Source: Oegoconia quadripuncta
Lineage: Eukaryota > Arthropoda > Insecta > Lepidoptera > Autostichidae
DNA: 64,000 nucleotides
Direction: 5' to 3'
Assembly: GCA_949316235.1 (NCBI GenBank)
Contig: OX438758.1
Coordinates: forward strand, 14,293,731 to 14,357,730
Part shown: positions 11,974 through 23,108 of the stretch, one piece after another
Numbering within the stretch: the stretch's first letter is position 1
Layout: every line of letters starts with the position of its first letter
Made by a program: the position numbers and the translations under genes
The notes under the pieces: generated by a model
What the model was told of the DNA's origin: nothing
Databases searched by the model: none
What the model saw: only the letters and a program-made list of their open reading frames with translations

Positions 11974-12025
11974 TGAACCAATGACGCCACTGTAGCCCAG
12001 TGGCTACAGTGGCGTCATTGGTTCA
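11974..12025. repeat. Perfect 24-bp hairpin with CAGT loop
   Basis: The arms at 11974-11997 and 12002-12025 are exact reverse complements, and the loop is CAGT at 11998-12001. The arm contains CCAATGACGCCACTGTAGCC. It directly abuts the next hairpin. It is not followed by a T run and not placed like a terminator. Confidence 0.95.
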
Positions 12026-12067
12026 TTATTGACCCTGGAGAGTCAGTACTCTCCAGGGTCAATAATG
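12024..12067. repeat. Perfect 20-bp hairpin with CAGT loop, adjacent to the first
   Basis: The arms at 12024-12043 and 12048-12067 are exact reverse complements; the left arm contains ATTATTGACCCTGGAGAGT. The loop, at 12044-12047, is again CAGT. The two hairpins overlap by two bases, so together they would form a two-armed cruciform. Confidence 0.95.
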
Positions 12068-12151
12068 CTATGATCGTAGTCCTTTAGTGACCTCTTACGA
12101 CACCACGCGCGCGGTAAGAGAAGGTTGGTCTTATTATACTCTGCCACATGG

Positions 12152-12232
12152 CAAAAAAACACGGCACAAGGTGCACTTGATCTGAATCATACCTGAAGAT
12201 AAGTGAAACGAGGTCGAACTTGGTATCGCGCT
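12152..12232 (-). mobile_element. SINE A-related 3' fragment, old
   Basis: The stretch gcacttgatctgaatcatacctgaagataagtg resembles the minus-strand tail of SINE A but is diverged. Only about 80 bp can be aligned by eye. Confidence 0.5.
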
Positions 12233-12499
12233 CACGCAGAACACGCAACTTATATCTCACTCAAACAGCCGATATACAATAGCGCTTGTCAGCAAATGAG
12301 CACATAATCCTTCGAAAACGTACTAAATAAACGCAGTTTCATACCAACAAACATATTCACAATCGCGGATTTAAATGCCTAACTCAAGTTTAAATATTGG
12401 TGCAAGCTGAGCTTGGCCGACAGAACGACTCCGCAAATCTTTTCTCGTCGGAAGAAATATAAATTTATCTATAGAATCGAGATCTTAAGTGAAACTCAC

Positions 12500-12527
12500 G
12501 GAGCCGTATTTTCCGTGGCGCCGGCAG
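12500..12527 (-). CDS. Candidate 28-nt micro-exon
   Basis: On the minus strand an acceptor (aaaatttcag) precedes 28 GC-rich bases that are followed by a strong donor, gtgagttt. Entered in phase 1, the frame reads (x)-AGATENTA-(P..) and leaves in phase 2, which is compatible with exon 36484-36541. A second acceptor/donor pair at 11724-11762, entered in phase 2, is also open. Because the gene already has a convincing stop at 25794, these would have to be alternative 3' exons, part of another gene, or chance. Confidence 0.27.
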
Positions 12528-12984
12528 CTGAAATTTTGTTATCCATTGAACCTGTTGAACTATGTCGCGACTAATTGAGCCTTGCTAAAGAAGTTATGAA
12601 GTTTAAACCGTCGTTTAGTGTGAAAGCAGTCTCAAGAGCTAGTCTAGTTTCGATTCGCGTTCGGATCTAAACTATTTGAATGTCAATTATAGCTACGCAG
12701 TGGGTTCTTTGATTGGCCTCAAAAAGGTCCACTTGTGTACAAGAACCTAGGGAGATAAGAAGTCTGGCCAATGTATAAGCTTTTGAGGACAAACTAATAG
12801 CGATCGAAGCTACCTTTCGGGCTAAATAACTTTAGTCCATCAGTTAGACTTTTTTTTATTTCTACTAGCCAGCATATCTATATTCATATTAATTTCTATG
12901 GCCAGCATTGTCGAGTTTTGGTGTGAAGATGAAGATCTAGTGAAATTATGGTATAATGCATTACTTCTAAAACCACATGGTGAC

Positions 12985-13075
12985 AGATAACCCATGGTGT
13001 CAAAATTGTCTGCCTGGGTGCCTTTGTAACGTTAAGGTGTAGGCCGGAATGTGTCATTTCCCACCAGGGATTCAT
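12985..13075 (-). repeat. Dispersed repeat H, copy 1
   Basis: The minus-strand core CCTTAACGTTACAAAGGCACC followed by CAGGCAGACAA resembles segments at 16885-16990 and 26755-26810. It may be a LINE coding remnant; the family is not recognised. Confidence 0.4.
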
Positions 13076-13469
13076 ACCTTTCTGAAGATTTCATAGATGG
13101 TTTTCTCTCAAATCAGAGCCCTCAAATATATCAGGTTATCAGAACTCCATTTGGTCCATCGCATGCATAAAAACTTAGGTATTTCCTCATTATTCCGAAA
13201 GTAATCTATATTTCGAAAATGTACAACACATAAGCACTAGATCATTATCACTCGAAGTTTCGGGATTTCACATAAAATATTTACGCAATGTTGTGTAACT
13301 AGTTGTTTATTTGTACTTTTAGACGTAACTTTGGTATTCTTTCCATCAACAAAATTTCAAGGTATCACGGTATTCGAAATAAATGATCACTGGCATAAGT
13401 CCTGTATTTTATTGAGTAGGTAATTAATACAAACTGAATGTGCTCTTTATTGATAAAACGGAGCTGGTT

Positions 13470-13527
13470 TTTTTTGTACAACGGGTAACACTTGACCTCA
13501 ATTATACCTGATGTTAAGTGAGTTATA
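13470..13527 (-). mobile_element. SINE A 3' terminal fragment
   Basis: The segment ttttgtacaacgggtaacacttgacctcaattatacctgatgttaagtga is the minus-strand SINE A tail; the match stops abruptly after 58 bp. Confidence 0.8.
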
Positions 13528-14219
13528 AGCCGAATGAGGTCTATTCGACCTGCAAACTAATTCAGTTACGTCGGGATGTAGTAAGATTTCAAAATCGCAT
13601 AAATCACTCTAATATACCAAGACAAACACTACAAACTCGTTCTCAAAGTGGGGAGAAAAGTACAACAGCATCTGTCGCTGTAAAAACACTAGAATTGATA
13701 AGTTCAACTGCTGCAATTTAATTTCGTAGAGCTCCACAACTTTACTGAGCTCTCAAGAACGAAATACGTGGCAGTTATTTCTACCTCTGTTTCACTTAAT
13801 ACAATTTCGTATAAATTCAGCAATAAAATACTTTTTACAAGCCAGCTTGTGCGTATTCACTCTGCATTCAATTCGGAGGCAAATGAAATGAAAGAGACAG
13901 GAAAGACAAGCTACATTATTTGGAATCTGTTAATCTAGGAACGAACCAAATTAAAATATAATTGTACAATAAATCGTAGAGCTAAAACTAAATTATATCC
14001 AGGTAATAACGTAAATATGATTGTGGATCCGTTACCATAGACCACTAATTTGAGTTTCACATACACAAACATTTACTTACACACCCTCACACATTTATTT
14101 CGTTATGTTATGCAAGAGTGGTGTTTTTTAATACAAGTATCTATCATGTATACACATATTTCTTTTATTTATAGTAGTTAAGTAATAGAATAAATTGAGA
14201 TTTAATTTAAGTACTTCAT
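13528..14219. other. No recognised feature
   Basis: AT-rich. A 67-codon plus frame at 13518-13721 starts in the SINE fragment and has no other support. Confidence 0.4.
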
Positions 14220-14480
14220 TATATGAGCCAACGGACGCCCACTGCTGGGCATAAGCCTCTCCCATTCCAGAGCAACCGGATGGAAGTAAACTGCATCCAA
14301 CTACTTCCCGCGTCGATGGTTGGATCGTCCGTCCAACTTGTGGGTGAACGACCCACGATGCGCTTGCCGGTGCGTGGTCTCCACTATAGAACTTTAATGC
14401 CCGATCGACCATATTTTCTTTGAGCTATGACAGCATTGACATTTCAACTTCCTAATACGCTGGGCTATATCAGTGACTTT
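14220..14480 (-). pseudogene. RTE-clade LINE 3' end
   Basis: The minus strand encodes GMGEAYAQQWASVG, the characteristic C-terminus of RTE polyproteins. Upstream, pieces of the LEWRPRTG...PQVGRTI region appear in shifted frames. It contains frameshifts and is 5' truncated, so it is dead. Confidence 0.85.
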
Positions 14481-14624
14481 CGTTATTCTTAATTTACTTC
14501 TATATATATTACCATAAGGCTCAGTTCAAATCAATCAATCCCAAATACAACATGGAAATTATAGAGCTTTTTGTAGTTCCAACAAAAACTAAGCATGAAA
14601 ATATTAATAGGTGGTAGAAATGCC

Positions 14625-14697
14625 GACAACGATAAGACCGCCCGGTTGTACAATTTTATACAAAGTTTGTTATACAATAAAGTGTACTTCATTAATT
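14625..14697 (+). mobile_element. LINE 3' UTR tail
   Basis: The motif cgataagaccgcccggttgta, followed by atacaataaagtgtac, is shared with tails at 22993-23101 and 25272-25382. The AATAAA is the element's own polyadenylation signal. Confidence 0.6.
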
Positions 14698-16512
14698 GAC
14701 TGAAATATTTTTGACGAAAACCAATAAACCTTTTTGTATACGACAGAGCATAGAATGCCGAATATTTAGAAAAAACATCAATCAGACCAGAGATTGAATT
14801 GATACCTAATAAAAAAAACCAAACTGGTTGCAAGTGGACCCTTTAACCTACGACATTTTATATAGGAAACCCCCATTGACGGACGCAGCGCCACCGCTCG
14901 CAGCCAATAATCTAAATCTGTGTGCGGAGAGGCGCCGACAGTAGTGAGTGGATCGCTACATGGCTACTATCAGTAGTAAGTCTGCTCTCGAAATAACTAC
15001 CCAACGTAGGTACTTATAGCATGAGTAGTACGTAGTGCCAACGTCACGGCCACGCTCGGGTGTGTGAAGGGGAGGGGAACTCCCCCTTCTGCACCTCGTA
15101 ATACCCGCACGGGTCGATAGATGGCGTGCCGCGATTAAATTGGCATATTGAGACAGAATTCGCGAGACTGCCATTGAAACACCCTATATCCATATCTCTC
15201 ATGGTAAAAGGGGTTAGGAAGCGGTTAGTGGGGAGGCTGGGAGATTATCTTAAGTCACTTGTTGATTTGCTTATACGCTGTCAAATGCGCAAACCCGATT
15301 TGCGTTCAGTTAACACACAAATGAACAAAGCAATCTTAGAGTAGACTGTGTTGTGGGATTGTGTTATACAAAGAAAAAAAGCTACGAATGGAAACCAATA
15401 AAACCTAGATGTCTAGATGAAATAGCAATAGATTCTGATTATAGATAGCAGTAGAGAATCCTTCAATTTCCCGTTACAAGGGTTGTCACTCCACACTAAT
15501 ATATAAAAAATGTTTATTAGTATATTATTCTTTGGGAATTGGCATTCGTGCAATAGAATATGGAGTTATATAAGTTTCGGACGTCACCGAATCACATTAA
15601 CAGTCTTACATCCCCACTGTTATTGTACAATTAGCCTCCTACCATCGATTATGGACTTTTAATTCGTAGAAATTAGTGCGGCTATTAATCTAATTCACGG
15701 GAAATAATTTCTGCCAATTATCATCCTCAAGATCCCACTATCCCGTGAACTACAGTAAAAATTCTTTGCTTTAAAAGTATACTCTAACAGGCAATATAAA
15801 AGTGAAATTTGTAGTCGTGATAGCAACTAACGAACTACACTAAAGGAATAGTTTAAACACAGACATCCGTGAGGCGGAAGTATTTGAGCAGTACATCTCT
15901 GTATCAAATTTCATCAAAAAAAAAGACGCAATATCATGACATAGTAACAAGCATCCAAACTTTCGAATTTATTAATATTACTAATGGGATACAAAATCGT
16001 GTTTTTCTTTTATTTAAATTGCCTCAAGGCTATGCCCCGGAAAAGAATGTGCAAGAAACTCAGGGGCTACAACTTGGGTTTTCATAATTTCGCTTTTGTA
16101 ATAAGTTTGCTGCAGACATTCAAACTTTATCATTAAGTAAATATAAAACTACCTTAAAACGGAAAATATGTGCAAAAGACTATTATAAAATTCCGGACAT
16201 GAACCGCTCCGCGACATTCAGTCTCGTATTAATTTTTTTTTCCTTGTTTTGTCGAATAACAATAATGTAAAAAAAAATATTTAAAAAGAGCAACCTTCAA
16301 GTTTCTAGGTCATACTCCTCTATGGAGTCAGCCTTGTGGTGAATGTGCAGTAATTGTACGACCGTTTCAGATGTTATTTTAATAACTCACAAAATAATTA
16401 TTTTTCTTGATATTGACTAATAGATTTTTTCGTCAATAAAAAAGGATGAATAAAATCCTAATAATAGACTGTCTGAATATCGCTGAGTAGAAATTTTGTT
16501 CCCTCATGCTGA
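14698..16512. other. Unique region with a GC-rich patch
   Basis: A GC-rich patch lies at 14880-15130, including a palindromic GGGGAACTCCCC at 15074-15085 that fits the kappaB/Rel consensus GGGRNWYYCC. No exon pair or repeat was recognised in the rest. Confidence 0.35.
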
Positions 16513-16600
16513 GGCAACCCTAGCTCAGTCGGACGTCTCAGCACAATCGCGGCGAGGCAAAAGGAAATCCCCGTCTCGGTTCAAACTCCACTTTTCTAGT
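16513..16600 (+). repeat. tRNA-like sequence, SINE head or tRNA pseudogene
   Basis: TAGCTCAGTCGG at 16521-16532 matches a polymerase III box A, and GGTTCAAACTCC at 16578-16589 matches box B at tRNA-like spacing. The arms do not pair into a convincing cloverleaf, so this is not called as a working tRNA. Confidence 0.4.
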
Positions 16601-16884
16601 TCTCAATTCCCGGAGCAACTTGGTGCCTCGGCCAACAACAACACAAAATGTGTAAACTCGTATTACTTATATTGGGACAGCTAAAGGTAATAAAACTTAT
16701 TTTTGATAACAGGTAACAACTTGGAGGGATTTAGATAATTTATGTGTCATACATGTTATACTCGGGTATAATTGAAGAAACGCTTTTACAATAGGATTCG
16801 TTTGGATCACTCATGCCCAAAACAAATTGACAATTACTATGTAGATATTTGTTAAAATGCTTAAGCTTCTTGCGCTCTCCACAA

Positions 16885-16990
16885 CAGCTACACCATCCGA
16901 ACATGGAAGTATCATTGTTCCTGGGGTTCCTTGTAAAGTTAAGGCCAGCCCGTCTCTTCTCCTGTGAGGCGATAAAGGCGAATTAATTAT
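16885..16990 (-). repeat. Dispersed repeat H, copy 2
   Basis: The minus strand has CCTTAACTTTACAAGGAACC followed by CCAGG, in a frame reading LALTLQGTPG. It is similar to the copies at 12985 and 26755. Possible LINE remnant. Confidence 0.4.
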
Positions 16991-18394
16991 GAGCGTAACA
17001 GCGCCTAAGGAATGCTTAGCTGCATCAATGGTAAGGAGTGAAGCTGCCAAAAAATCTGCGATCGTCAACGACGCTGATGTCCAGCCAGCAGTTATAGGTT
17101 AGTGACAATGATCTGAATTAAAAAATAAACGATCCTAATAGATAGCCACATAGCTGTTACATTAGGAAGATAGAGATATTTAAGTATCACTAATGAACAA
17201 AGAAACCACCAAACTCAAAGAGTCTACACATACCAAAGAGTTACAAATAGAACACTCTGCGCCAACTTTATGTCCTAATTAAAAGCCGACCGAGATAAAG
17301 AAAACAACAACTTTGTTATTAAATAAATACCGCTCTCATTTAACTTAAAGGGGGGAATTAACAAATCACTCGGTGGCGAATCTCGCCATTTCCGCGTCTC
17401 GCAGCCAAACGAAACTTCTCGCAGCTACCGGTACAGTAACTTAATGAATATAAAGGCAGTAACTAGACTAGGCGTGCAGAGTCAATACAAATAATTTTTG
17501 ATTCTAATGATATCAGACCAGTTACAGGAAACAAACCAAATTTATATTTATTTAAAACCAAAGACCAGACAGAATGTTTTGTATTTTGCGGGCGCCATGT
17601 TGGATTTTTTTACATTAAATTATATCCTATAGCACTCTGGGGATCAAGACGAATCTAAAGACACCTTACACTTCAAAATTGGTCAAGCAGTTTACGCTAC
17701 AAAAAGTGAAATATAAAAATTTATATGTACATCCGAAAAACTTTAGGTACCCTCTTTCCTGAGGCAGTCAGGTACACAACTTGACAATGGAAGTCCTTCT
17801 GTATTTCTCCTCTATGCAAGTTCTTTTATCTTGTCCGACAGTGAACATTTCTTTAATTTGGTTTGGTAATTCTTGCCCTCTCTTGCCATCGATAATGTAC
17901 TATCAATAAAGTATTTATAACTTATACCAATCTACCTGTGGACGACGCTCCCTCATCTGTTTACTTCTATGACAGATGTCATGACTAACCTTCCCTCAGA
18001 GCTATGTACAAATAAAGTTGTATTTCTGCCGTTAAATTGGACTGTGATGACGGGGGCGGGAATTTCCGAAGTTATCGCCATTCGCAACGATTAATAACTC
18101 AGCGACCCAATTCGGATCCCCGAACGATATTTGATGAATAAATTGTTCGCAGAATCTTCTTTTCATCAATCAGAGGACATTTTCAACTTTGTATTGTTCT
18201 ACTTGGCTATTTTGCATCTTAAAGTTTTTAAGTACTTATATAACAGCTAAGGAAATGCAGTGAAGCTATGGAAATTTATAGGAGACAAAGGGACCACCGT
18301 CCCGATAGTCGGATGAAATTGTGAAAGCAGTCGGAAATCATTGAACAATATTGACAAGGGACGGAAAGATACCAACCACTAAGATAAGTTCACG
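16991..18394. other. No recognised feature
   Basis: Unique by reading. A GC-richer patch at 17370-17430 has donor-like sites but no partner acceptor. Confidence 0.35.
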
Positions 18395-18475
18395 TTTGGT
18401 ACCTATTTCTTACTGTTTTGTACACGTTTCTTTTAATTTTTCTGTACAATAAAGAATAACAATAAAGATGACGTT
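18395..18475 (+). mobile_element. LINE 3' tail
   Basis: The segment ttttgtacacg...tctgtacaataaagaataacaataaag resembles the other LINE tails in the window, ending in an AATAAA-bearing simple tail. Confidence 0.45.
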
Positions 18476-18770
18476 TACACGAGCCAATGTTTCATACTTC
18501 TTCGCTTACGTTAGCCGTTAGATATATGTTTATACTTGCTAGTTTTTACCCGACGGGCCCAGGAAGGAGGGTAATGTTTTCGGGCGCATATTTTATGTTA
18601 CCACCTGTGTCGTTAGATTCCTCTATTTTATGGTTAAAAAAAAATATGGCGCCTACAAAATACAAAATGGCGTCTGGCTTCCAAGCATACAAATAGCTTG
18701 ACGGATTTTGAAGTAGTGGGTATTAGTAGTCCTTTTAGTTCTTTTCTTTTTGATTTCTAAATAATTATTG
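18476..18770. other. Short unique spacer
   Basis: An open frame at 18487-18696 has no recognisable product and sits between a LINE tail and SINE A. Confidence 0.35.
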
Positions 18771-19074
18771 TCAATCACACCTGATGTTAAGTGAAGTAGA
18801 GGCCGAAGGTGGAAGTGGACTGACCCGGTAACCCCAACATATTTGGGAGACTGGCAATCTCATCTCTGACAACCCGAACACAACAATGCTTTAATATTAC
18901 TGTTTGGCAGCAGACTTAGTTAAGAAGGTGGTAGCTAACCAGTCGGACATTTTTAAAATGCCCTACCTGGTGGTAGTTGGTACTAAACCGAATACCAAAC
19001 CGAACCTGTGATCGAACCCGCGACCTCCGATTCGTAAACCCTATGTTGTTTACATTGAGCCACGAAGGAGGTTG
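18771..19074 (-). mobile_element. SINE A
   Basis: The copy starts at tcaatcacacctgatgttaag (tail end) and ends with the head TTCGTAAACC...TGAGCCACGAAGGAGGT. It lacks the extreme 3' tail. Confidence 0.9.
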
Positions 19075-19499
19075 AAATTGTCATTAGTACCCTTTGTATT
19101 TCGCGGAGAAAACGTGAAATACCAAATTGTTTTAGTGTGAAACTGAACGAGCGAGCAGAGCTTTATAACAATGAATCATTCGATTTGAAAGTTGGCCGAC
19201 AATTTTGACTTTCCATTATCGTTTCAATAACGATAAAATCTCGTTTTTATAGGGTACCCCTGCGTTTCGGTAGTCGTCACGATTTTTATCACTTATTAAA
19301 GTTACGAATGGATTTCTCCTCCGGACTTTTAATATTATCATTTTGAGATGATATGATTTTTTTTTATTTTCATCATAGAGAAAAAAACTTTTGAAGATAC
19401 AAGTTAATCCCCTATAGAAATATTAGTTAATACCAGGACAAGTAAATTAGTCTTTTACTTATTATATTTAATAAAAGAAATTATATTTAATTGGACTAA

Positions 19500-19624
19500 A
19501 AAACAAATCCAAAACCGTTCATCAGTTTCGCCGCGATGAGCAACAAACAAACAATCAAATAAATAAATAAATAAATTAACAAACAAAGAAACATCCGAAC
19601 TGTCGCATTTATAATATTAGTTAG
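19500..19624 (+). repeat. Repeat K terminal half
   Basis: The copy includes ccgttcatcagtttcgcc, an (AAAT)n microsatellite at 19557-19586 and the end CATTTATAATATTAGTTAG. The same end closes the copy at 63656-63898. Confidence 0.8.
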
Positions 19625-19988
19625 TACCTATATGTATAGCCCTGTATTATCAAGGTGAGCTTCAATTTTTATCCAAAAGGTTTACTACACCGCCAGTACA
19701 ACAGTGTGCACTACCCTAAGGCGCCGAGTCCGCAAACACCTGCATGCAGAACTGATAAAGTTTCCAACTTTGTAACTAGTTTCAATTGTTAATAATGCTC
19801 CCGATAGTGAGGCGGGGCCGGAGGAATCGCCTCGGGGACTAAAGCGCTGACGTAACGTGCATGCTTCAAACTTCGACCACTTATAAAGGATGTATCAGCA
19901 AGAACTTGAATTTTAAATAAATTAAATAACAATATAACCATTTAAAACTTAAAAAACCGAAAAACCCGACCCCTATATAATAAATTAA

Positions 19989-20328
19989 CCGCTTCCGTGG
20001 CTCAATGTAAACAACATAGGGTTTACGAATGGGATGTCGCGAATTCGATCCTCAGCGGGGTACATGTTTAGTACTCGGTTTGGTTGGTGGTAAGGCATTT
20101 TAAATGTCCGCCTGGCTAGCCACCACCGTCTTATCTAAATCATCCAAGCAGCAATGTTCATAGCATTGTTGTGTTCGGGTTGTCAGAGATAAGATAGCCA
20201 GTCCCCCAAATATTTGGGTTTCCGGGTCAGTACAAACGTACTGACCCGGAAACCCACCTTCGGTCTCATTTTCACTTAATATCAGGTGTGATTGAGGTCA
20301 AGTGCCAACCCGTTGTGCATAAAAAATA
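19989..20328 (+). mobile_element. SINE A with internal inverted duplication
   Basis: The head CCGCTTCCGTGGCTCAATG, box B and body are normal. Near the 3' third a perfect inverted duplication (20216-20255) has been added. It ends CGTTGTGCATAAAAAA. Confidence 0.95.
20216..20255. repeat. 18-bp perfect hairpin inside SINE A
   Basis: The arms at 20216-20233 and 20238-20255 are exact reverse complements (GGGTTTCCGGGTCAGTAC), with an AAAC loop. The left arm is normal SINE sequence; the right arm is an inverted copy of it that other copies do not have. Confidence 0.95.
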
Positions 20329-20923
20329 AAGCCATTTGCTAGAAACCGTGGTGTATTTTGCAGTCGCCATTTTTTATTTTTAACCACAAAATGTATCCTA
20401 TGACTCTCAGGGGGAGTAACACTTGAAAATCGACAAGTTGTTTAGGCAACCCAATAGTAATGTAATACTTCTTACGGGGGGCAATGGTGTAAAAAGAGAT
20501 ATTTTAGATTTTCTTATTGATACGTACAGAACTTATTAATGACATTAAATATATTAAATATGAAATAAAATGTCGGTTAAACAGCACTGTGACGCCACAG
20601 GTCCCTTGTGACAAATATTAGCTTTACGTTTTGGAGTAGATTTACTGGATTTCACGGATTTGATGTTAAATTTCTTCTGAGTTCTTGAATTTGTTGACAT
20701 TTTCCTCTAAGGTTCTTTTAAAGGCTAGATCTATCCGAGTAACCCTAAACAATGTATAAAAATTTCATATATGGATCATAATTAGGTTAGCATAAGTGAT
20801 TAAAAAAGAACAAACAACTATTAAAATCTTAGATGGAAAATAGTTACAAATGGAATGGATATTGAGGAAATAAATCCATAGAGCAAATAAATTCTAGTCA
20901 CATCAAATATATTGAAGAAAGGC
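20329..20923. other. No recognised feature
   Basis: AT-rich, with no exon pair or repeat seen. Confidence 0.4.
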
Positions 20924-21186
20924 GACCGGATGGTATAGTAGATAGATAATTTGTTTATTTGGCTCTAGTGACTCTGTCAGCGATACCAACGGTTACGGGT
21001 TCGAATCCCGCGACGGGTAAATGTTTGTGATGAATACGAACATTTATCGCCGAGTCATGGATGTTTATTTTTATTTTTTATTTTATATTTACATATGTTT
21101 ATCCGTTATCTAGTATCCATAGTACAAGCTTTGCTTAGTTTGGGACTAGATGTTTGGTGTAAGTGTCCGAAATATTTTTTTTATAT
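20924..21186 (+). mobile_element. SINE C with a split head
   Basis: The tRNA-like head GACCGGATGGTATAGTAGAT is separated by about 23 extra bases (ending ggctct) from GTGACTCTGTCAGCGATACC. Box B GGTTCGAATCCCGCGACGGG-type sequence follows. The body ends in gtgtccgaaatatt. The extra bases lie between boxes A and B. Confidence 0.88.
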
Positions 21187-21258
21187 GACCACCTGCCCTC
21201 GAACTTGTATAAGTGTCATGCCAACTTATTATTACAAACAATAAATATGTATATTGAT

Positions 21259-21534
21259 GATAATAAATAGATAAATAAATATCTTTGCACATACACACAG
21301 CACCATCTAAGTCCACAGTAAGCATCTAGGCTTGTATTATGGATACCAGATGGTTGATAAACTACACAAATATATTTTTTTTTGTAAATAAATACATGTA
21401 TAAATGAAAAACATCAATAACTCGGGAACACATGTCGGTATTCATCAGACAAACATATGCCCCTAACGGGATTCGAACCCGCGACCTTTTGGTATAGTAG
21501 CAGAGTTTCCAACCACTACACCAAACAGGTCGTC
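21259..21534 (-). mobile_element. SINE B, full length
   Basis: The tail (ATAAAT)n is at the left, then cacagcaccatctaagtcc, and box B as gggattcgaacccgcgacc near 21469. The head ends at aaacaggtcgtc. Confidence 0.92.
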
Positions 21535-21564
21535 GAATCATATAATTACTTATGACTTTAGAGA

Positions 21565-22204
21565 AGTGCTGATCCCGGTTGTAATGTTCGATGCTCTATG
21601 CTACAACTAAGGATCGTCTGTAGTGACCAGTGCTGATCCCGGTTGTAATGTTCGATGCTCTATGCTACAACTAAGGATCGTCTGTAGTGACCAGTGCTGA
21701 TCCCGGTTGTAATGTTCGATGCTCTATGCTACAACTAAGGATCGTATGTAGTGACCAGTGCTGATCCCGGTTGTAATGTTCGATGCTCTATGCTACAACT
21801 AAGGATCGTCTGTAGTGACCAGTGCTGATCCCGGTCGTAATGTTCGATGCTCTATGCTACAACTAAGGATCGTCTGTAGTGACCAGTGCTGATCCCGGTT
21901 GTAATGTTCGATGCTCTATGCTACAACTAAGGATCGTCTGTAGTGACCAGTGCTGATCCCGGTTGTAATGTTCGATGCTCTATGCTACAACTAAGGATCG
22001 TCTCTAGTGACCAGTGCTGATCCCGGTTGTAATGTTCGATGCTCTATGCTACAACTAAGGATCGTCTGTAGTGACCAGTGCTGATCCCGGTTGTAATGTT
22101 CGATGCTCTATGCTACAACTAAGGATCGTCTGTAATGACCAGTGCTGATCCCGGTTGTAATGTTCGATGCTCTATGCTACAACTAAGGATCGTCTGTAGT
22201 GACC
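21565..22204. repeat. Ten-copy 64-bp tandem array
   Basis: The array is exactly 640 bp, ten units of 64 bp in register, each starting AGTGCTGATCCCGG. Only four single-base variants were seen: A at 21746 (unit 3), C at 21836 (unit 5), C at 22004 (unit 7) and A at 22135 (unit 9). Each unit has internal dyad symmetry: GATCC and TTGTA are mirrored by TACAA and GGATC. The near-identity implies recent expansion or homogenisation. Confidence 0.98.
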
Positions 22205-22992
22205 AAGTATTTACTCACTAGCTTTAGCAATTACAGCGTGACATATGGTAATTGGTAATACGTATATTATAACGTATACAAGGTCAGATAGCAATTTGAA
22301 ATGGAATCCCCATAGGCATGTCGACATAATATTTCAAATAAATCATTCAACTGGGCAACATAAATAAGTAAATTAGTAAATAAAATGAGCCAATCCAATG
22401 TGGATTTGACAATACATAATATATTTACATATTGACGTAAATACGTTTGAAAATTTGACGTGAATACTTATTATTTTACGTGAACGCAGTACAAATGGCG
22501 CGAAAATTTGACACCTAATTTGTCAGAAGTTAATATTTAGCTAGTTTAGTATTATTTTGAGATGTCACTTAGGTCCATGTTTGTTAATATAATCACCCAT
22601 AACTATGTTAGTAAACAGTGGTAGGTAGGTACCACTGGTATTCAAATGTCAATTGAAAAATGAAAACATGAAATTCTAAACATTGAAAATTAAAAAGTTT
22701 CAATATAAGTTAAATTTAATTATCCGCTACAGATTTGATCGACTTGTTGCTGAAAACGTCACCTGAAGAATAAAGTTTTTCATTTAAAGATACTTTGAAC
22801 TTGTCTTTTTTATTATGCTAGAACGAAAATTACATATAACATGGAAGAAAAGAGTTTTTTGATCTATGCACAAAGTAAATGAATGTGCATACATATGTAA
22901 AGTGTGTGATAAATAAGTAATTAAAAGGAATTCGGCAAATGTGTATATTCACTTGTTTATCAAAAACATGTCTTTTTGATAATAATTTAAAG
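22205..22992. other. AT-rich, no recognised feature
   Basis: Nothing supportable beyond low-complexity AT. Confidence 0.4.
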
Positions 22993-23101
22993 TCTTATCG
23001 CTATCAGCGATAAGACCGCCTTTGTACACTTCATCATCTATGTTAAATGTCCTTTGTATTTTATTTTTGTGTGCAATAAAGAATTTAATAATAATAATAA
23101 A
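22993..23101 (+). mobile_element. LINE 3' UTR tail
   Basis: It begins with a hairpin, CTTATCGCTATCAGCGATAAG, followed by accgcctttgtac. It ends tgtgcaataaagaatttaataataa. It is shared with 25272-25382. Confidence 0.7.
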
Positions 23102-23108
23102 GGTTTAG

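Noticed and set aside
16513..16600. Functional tRNA gene
   Set aside because: Boxes A and B are present but acceptor and anticodon stems do not pair.
21565..22204. CRISPR array
   Set aside because: The units are contiguous 64-bp tandem repeats without unique spacers, in a eukaryotic genome.
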